A stretch of DNA of 64,000 nt from Cristatella mucedo (Eukaryota; Bryozoa; Phylactolaemata; Cristatellidae). The stretch covers positions 3,311,001 to 3,375,000 of the forward strand of contig WPIO01000002.1 in assembly GCA_009760855.2 (NCBI GenBank), given 5' to 3'. Both the position numbers and the translations under genes were made by a program. A model generated the notes under the pieces. The model did no database searches and was not told the origin of the DNA. It worked only from the letters and a program-made list of their open reading frames with translations. This document shows positions 61,201 to 64,000 of this stretch, in pieces (positions within the stretch are counted from its first letter, which is position 1; the number at the start of each line of letters is the position of its first letter).

Positions 61201-62708
61201 AGCGGGGCAGGGCTTGCTTGCTTTCTTGTGACCATACCCCTTGCTAGAAAAAGAAAGTCCATCTTCCTCAATGGTCCATTAAGTATCCGCTCAGATGGTG
61301 TGCCCTAGTTCATACGTGCAGTCAAGACTCATAGGTCGCTCTGCTGTATCGGCATCTCAATATTACTCATAGTTGCACCTATCTTAACTCTGGTTTTCTT
61401 CTCGGCCATCGCCTACGAAGCCTTGCTATAGGTGAGACGATACTTCCAAACTATATTGCTGGTCTTGTGTCACCGAGCCGTTCCATAATTGCAGCCGAGC
61501 TGTATTTGATTAACAACAACTTGCCACGAGCTAGGAGCTACTAAATCTGCTCTGCACGTCTGCGTGCTTACTCACTTGCGGTTTCTATTTTTTTTTCTTA
61601 AGGAACTATGCGATTAAGTTAGGATTGAGCAATGCTGTGAGTTATGCTCAATCGTGCTGTTGCATTGACCGTGATCTTCTATTCCATGACCATATCCAAG
61701 CTCAACTCTATCTTCTTGATCCCTTGCTTCCACAGGAAGCCCACTACTCTATAAGCTGCTTTTCCAAATTTTTGATAGCATGTTTGGTCTCAGTACTACT
61801 TAAGTAGGGTAAGTAAATTTATAAGACTCCTGTTCATCCCGAGGAACTTTGAGAAATTCGAACTTTACCAGGTCACCGTGTAGACATGATTTGCATTTCT
61901 CATCTGGCACTATCTGCTATAGGTATATACTAATAATAATGTACGTGATATATGGAAAGTAACTCACTGGACTTGGCTCCCCTAAACAAGCCCAAAGGAG
62001 AGTTCTTGACTGATTTCGCCCCAAAACACCCATTCAACATTTCTAGGATTTGCAGCTTTTTCCGTGTCCATGTCTGGCTCCACCTTGGCTTAGTTCTGTT
62101 TAGGCTCTGCCTATTTCCAATCCGTATACATCTGCACGGCATGCCGGCATTGATTCCTCTTTTTTGCATGCTGAAGCCGCTTTGACCATGCCAACTTAAT
62201 TCGAGAAGTAGGCATTCAGCCATATGTGGACGAAGGCCTCCTACCCAGAAAAAAATGCCAGATTGACTTGGTTTTTTCAGCCGACTTTAGTGAGCAGGAC
62301 AGAGAGGTGTCAGAGCATAAATTGATGGAATCGTCCGAAGACTCGCTTGTGGCCACGAGAACGAGCAGTCCAGCTGACGCCATGATGCCACCACTGTCGA
62401 CTCGACCGATGTAGGGCTTGACTCGGCCCCTCGACCGGCTTCACAGCCTTGTGCCGCCCCCTCCCGTGCGTGCACTCTCGGTCTTAGCGGCGATAGGTCT
62501 GAGGCCAATCAGCCAACTCTGTCGACTTCTTCATGCCCCAGCTGTCCCCTCTGCAACGGCTGGGCCGACGTGCTAGTTTTGAATGCTGACACTTATTTTG
62601 CTCGACTCGTGTACTTTCAGCAGCCAGAACCGGGCGGCAGCAGAGGCGAGCTTCCTGCAGCTGGCAGCAACACTGCCGTCGTATGGAATGGACCCGTTTG
62701 TCGTCAAG
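45455..62708 (+). CDS. FERM-domain gene, FRMD3/FRMD5-like, 5' part (gene continues past window)
   Basis: FERM proteins link membrane proteins to the actin cytoskeleton through a three-lobed domain. Exons at 45455-45550, 48172-48282, 48491-48533, 54960-55038, 59990-60087, about 62281-62308 and 62621-62708 give the F1 lobe (CTVKLLDD, VFEEVCSKLGL, YFGLRYED, WLDMEEPICKQLK), the start of F2 (FRVKFYPAEPL, YLYMQVRRDLVHGRLIC, AALAAYIAQ) and a later F2 helix (AEASFLQLAATLPSYGMDP). The LLDDSE start, WLD...KQLK and FRVKFYPAEP resemble FRMD3/FRMD5 more than ezrin or band 4.1; this rests on remembered family patterns. The segment usually linking the two F2 pieces is much shorter here than the roughly 35-40 residues expected, so one more exon may be missed. 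F3 was not found. Confidence 0.85.
46155..46238. repeat. CT/GA dinucleotide microsatellite in FERM intron 1
   Basis: An uninterrupted run of about 40 CT units within the CpG-rich block. Confidence 0.98.
47281..47422 (-). mobile_element. SINE copy 7 (FERM intron 1)
   Basis: The complement ends GCTATACAAATAAGG and keeps GTGGGTTCTAGTCC as a weakened B box. The body is diverged. Confidence 0.75.
48172..48282 (+). CDS. FERM gene exon 2 (F1 lobe)
   Basis: Thirty-seven codons: KIDNGLDVFEEVCSKLGL, then DEIAYFGLRYEDKHKLR. Acceptor ATTTACAG, donor CGG/GTAAGC. Compared with the usual LNLLEKDYFGL pattern, the stretch GLFGDEIAYFGL is two residues longer. Confidence 0.95.
48491..48533 (+). CDS. FERM gene exon 3 (end of F1 lobe)
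   Basis: Forty-three nt coding RWLDMEEPICKQLK plus one base of Gly84, the WLD...KQ signature at the F1-F2 boundary. Acceptor TTTGCTCAG, donor G/GTGAGT. It follows a compact 208-nt intron. Confidence 0.95.
49020..49100 (-). mobile_element. LINE family A 3' tail (FERM intron 3)
   Basis: AAT repeats, ATTTGATATAGCGTCCTCGG, CTTCCTAGGCACTTTACA, GCTGCAAAG. A second, weaker one lies at 49430-49495. Confidence 0.8.
50045..50760 (+). mobile_element. LINE family A, 3' part (FERM intron 3)
   Basis: C-terminal region (VHAFAASHIDICNSLLA, then QLGLSVLSVAVATS in a shifted frame), TFKKKLKTHIFMTAFSGS, then the 3' UTR (GTGTTTCCTTTACAGC) and a short ATT/TA tail. Multiple frameshifts. Confidence 0.85.
50880..51025 (+). 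mobile_element. LINE family C-like 3' end
   Basis: Matches the 3' end pattern seen at 30615-30710: GCATGATACC, then GTAAAGCATATGGATGAAG, TTTTCTTAGGGCG and ATTATTAAT. Confidence 0.5.
51436..51587 (-). mobile_element. SINE copy 8 (FERM intron 3)
   Basis: Near full-length. The complement head is GGGCCATGATAGCCAGGAGG, B box GGTTCAAATCC and tail GCTATACAAATGAGGCAG. It belongs with copies 9 and 10 to a subtype ending CAAATGAGG. Confidence 0.85.
51600..52980. other. FERM intron 3, unique AT-rich part
   Basis: A 133-codon plus-strand frame (51658-52059) overlaps the TATACATG tract and has no known motif. No retroelement is recognised. Confidence 0.45.
51925..51976. repeat. TATACATG-rich palindromic tract (FERM intron 3)
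   Basis: Repeated GTATATACATGTATATA units that are self-complementary. A similar TATATATA tract lies at 50767-50790. Confidence 0.85.
52985..53144 (+). mobile_element. SINE copy 9 (FERM intron 3)
   Basis: Head GCCGTGATAGCCCAGAAGG, B-box region GTGGGTTTGAATACTG, tail GCTATACAAATGAGGATG. It is directly followed by a family A LINE fragment. Confidence 0.85.
53150..53970 (+). mobile_element. LINE family A, RT and C-terminal debris (FERM intron 3)
   Basis: RT fragments (SHKAFLEC-like, LGITG-like at 53195-53215, then the LSRRFQ-like region), a segment matching LSILFQSDLSLDD / STVKSAYFQLHN around 53640-53740, and AARLVCREHQNCHI near 53870-53910. Heavily frameshifted. Confidence 0.65.
54960..55038 (+). 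CDS. FERM gene exon 4 (start of F2 lobe)
   Basis: Codes residues 85-109 with split codons at both ends: VFPVTLSFRVKFYPAEPL, then TMTDIA. FRVKFYP is a hallmark of FERM F2. Acceptor ATCTTTCAG, donor AG/GTAACA. Intron 3 before it is 6.4 kb. Confidence 0.95.
55410..57800 (-). mobile_element. LINE family A, longest copy (L2/CR1-like, dead)
   Basis: Read on the minus strand it contains an endonuclease-RT linker (GPWFTTHIKRARSTKPK and MHNPKMLMSTINHL, about 57400-57650), reverse transcriptase (LLDYSAAFDTINNRVL, GITGTAPKWFKSYLSGRLQR, GSVLGPVLFT) and the conserved C-terminus (AARLVCREGRS, DLYWLLVKQCIDLK, LAPAYLSH), then a 3' UTR and ATT repeats at 55410. The catalytic YADD is changed to CAND, and several frame breaks occur. 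An endonuclease 5' part was not recognised. It lies in FERM intron 4. Confidence 0.9.
57994..58144 (+). mobile_element. SINE copy 10 (FERM intron 4)
   Basis: The head is degraded, but GTCGTAGGTTTGAGTACTG, GGTGGTGATAGCCG and tail CGCTATACAAATGAGGC are clear. Confidence 0.8.
58927..59795 (-). mobile_element. LINE family A, 3' part (FERM intron 4)
   Basis: One of the better-preserved C-terminal copies, with a 190-codon frame at 59233-59805. It reads LSVIFQSDLSLDDHISS, SRLDFCNSLLTGLPACAIRR, QNSAARLVFREHRS, DLHWLPVKQRIDFKVLSL and APKAWNS. ATT repeats (complement of 58927-58950) end it. The C-terminal end is broken by a G run near 59258. Confidence 0.92.
59990..60087 (+). CDS. FERM gene exon 5 (F2 lobe helices)
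   Basis: Completes Arg110 and codes residues 111-142: HYLYMQVRRDLVHGRL, then EQAALAAYIAQ, matching the F2 pattern Y-x-Q-x-KRDLxxGRL...AALLAAYxxQ. Acceptor GTTTCTAG, donor G/GTGAGC. A family A LINE ends about 195 bases upstream. Confidence 0.95.
60090..62280. other. FERM intron 5
   Basis: Searched for an exon carrying the F2 linker (GDYD...H...YLS-like). Nothing convincing was found. No LINE or SINE copy recognised. Confidence 0.45.
62281..62308 (+). CDS. Probable FERM gene exon 6 (short, 3' end uncertain)
   Basis: A strong acceptor (GGTTTTTTCAG) is followed by two bases that complete a codon with exon 5 (GCC), then DFSEQDREV. Joined, it reads AQADFSEQDREV, comparable with the ezrin-type AQxxxGDxxxxEV after the AAY-I-Q helix. 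The frame stays open to a TAG at 62410-62412. The end at 62308 is chosen because it is the only GT nearby giving the phase needed by the next exon, but that donor (GTCAGA) is weak. Confidence 0.5.
62621..62708 (+). CDS. FERM gene exon 7 (late F2 lobe)
   Basis: One base completes a codon, then SQNRAAAEASFLQLAA, TLPSYGMDPFVVK. This fits the FERM pattern AEAExNFLxxAxxLExYGVDxHxxKD. Acceptor TACTTTCAG. The donor is assumed at AAG/GTTCTG, because the frame after it no longer looks like F3; that site is weak. Confidence 0.82.
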
Positions 62709-62709
62709 G

Positions 62710-64000
62710 TTCTGGCTTGCGGGTTTCCTGCTCAAATCGTGTTTGCTGCATACCTGACTGCAAAACTGTGGCTGCTGCTGTGATGCTCACTTCAAGTTGG
62801 CTTCTTGCGAATGCATGGACAGATACTCAGGCACACGCGCAAATACGGTGCACACACGGACGTCCATACGCACACTAATACACATGCATGCAGGCTAAGT
62901 TGCAGTATGCACTCCCACCCGTGCACACCGCACCATTCAGCCCACCCCCACCTGCCAACACGTAATCCCCCCCCCCGTGAACGAACGCATGCACACAAAC
63001 AACTACATAGATGCACGCTTTCACAGTCAAGCGAACTCTCTCACAAACGAACAAACCCACATCCTAACAACGAAGTTTCATAAATACAAAGATTGCAGAG
63101 AGTTCTGATCACCGGTAATGTTGGCACTCCAGTAGTTACTTACGCACGTGACTGTCTTTACTGAGGGTGGGCATTCGATCCTAAAAGGGAATGCGCTAGT
63201 GTGAATGATAGATTCCATGGTTATCTGGCACTTCTTATGGAAGACTTGAAAGTTATCGAATTAGGAGATCGCTTACCCACCAGCAGACCAATTTCTTGCA
63301 CCTGCTGGACAGACAGCTGTGGTTTGTGCCACATTCACATATGGATAAAGTTGTCGTATTATTTGTGCTCGAGGTTGTGGAAGCAGCACTCTAATCATAA
63401 TTGTCCACAAATATGCATCTTTCACGTGGCCTGAGGCTACTTTAGACATGGCCAGATTTGAACAAAGCACTATTGTACGTGGGTATGATGTAGTAAAACA
63501 AAATGGCCAAGCCCTAGAATATTTGCACGATGCTCCATCGCTAGATTACATGCGTTCACTTGCTGTTGGCAGCATTTATTTAGCATCTCATTTACCAGCT
63601 GAGCAACTCGAGCTGGGCATGCAGGCAAGCTGCTCAAGGTGCTCGCCTGCATGCTAATGGGCTGCTTGTCTCATGGCAACCTGACGTGCTACCGCTGTTG
63701 AGCTCTCGTTGTTATCTGTACAGAAGCCTTGCCACAATGGGCTTTGTCGTGGCATTGCGTCGCTAACGTGATCATTGTTAATGATGTCTCGTAGATGCTT
63801 TATTGTTGTGTGACCGACGTTCATTAGGATGAACAGGGGACCATAGTATACGTCGCTGCAACGCACCGTGGAGTGTGCACATTTTCGGGGATGCGCAGAG
63901 CCGGAACCTATGCCTGGTGAGTGAGCTCAGTGCTGCAGCCGCTCGTGCAAACGCATGCAGCTCAAATGAATATGTCGGTGATCATCCATCACAATCTGAC
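62710..64000. other. FERM gene, downstream end of window
   Basis: No F3-lobe exon could be identified. It holds the CA-rich tract at 62815-63060 and open frames at 63201-63434 and 63448-63657 without known motifs. Confidence 0.45.
62815..63060. repeat. Imperfect CA-rich tract at right edge
   Basis: Interrupted CACACA/CGCACA-rich sequence with a C run at 62969-62976. It accounts for the overlapping open frames on both strands. It lies past FERM exon 7. Confidence 0.8.

Noticed and set aside
63881-63916. Candidate FERM F3 exon (GDAQSRNLCL before GTGAGT)
   Set aside because: Resembles KDxxGNxxxL and has a good donor, but no AG acceptor gives the required phase 0 with the aspartate after VVK.

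Overview
This window is nuclear DNA from an animal. Two spliced genes can be read exon by exon, with GT-AG introns that join in frame. Between and inside their exons lie decayed non-LTR retrotransposon (LINE) fragments, a tRNA-derived SINE family, a probable solo LTR and long microsatellites. Nothing prokaryotic is present (no operons, no Shine-Dalgarno-led genes, no CRISPR). The species cannot be fixed from sequence alone. A kynurenine-pathway decarboxylase plus a FERM-domain gene, with large introns full of L2/CR1-like debris, suggests a repeat-rich invertebrate; that is inference.

Left and centre, minus strand (39372 down to 4091): a complete gene for ACMSD (2-amino-3-carboxymuconate-6-semialdehyde decarboxylase). 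Nine coding exons give 390 codons plus a stop. The metal and active-site residues fall at the same numbers as in the human enzyme as I remember it (H6, H8, R47, H174, W191, H224, R235, D291). The protein carries an unusual C-terminal tail of about 55 residues beyond the usual family end.

Right, plus strand (45455 to beyond the window end): the 5' part of a FERM-domain gene closest by eye to FRMD3/FRMD5. Five exons are solid (45455-45550, 48172-48282, 48491-48533, 54960-55038, 59990-60087) and a sixth with F2-lobe sequence is clear at 62621-62708. A short exon at 62281 is probable, with an uncertain 3' end. The F3 lobe was not found and probably lies past the window. A CCAAT box (45195) and a TATA box (45264) sit upstream of the start codon in a CpG-rich block.

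The two genes are head to head, with about 6 kb between their start codons. That gap holds a degenerate telomere-like array (about 39755-39890), LINE fragments and one unexplained 64-codon open frame behind a good splice acceptor (42983-43177).

Repeats: LINE family A (L2/CR1-like, 3' end followed by ATT repeats) has at least 20 fragments on both strands; the longest is 55410-57800. LINE family B has a different C-terminus and a short ACATT-type tail (2815-3375, 8710-9405, 17760-17965, 27650-28400, 40780-41080). A third type, C, ends in GCTATACAAAT-like sequence. The SINE has pol III A and B boxes and at least ten copies. No retroelement open frame is intact.
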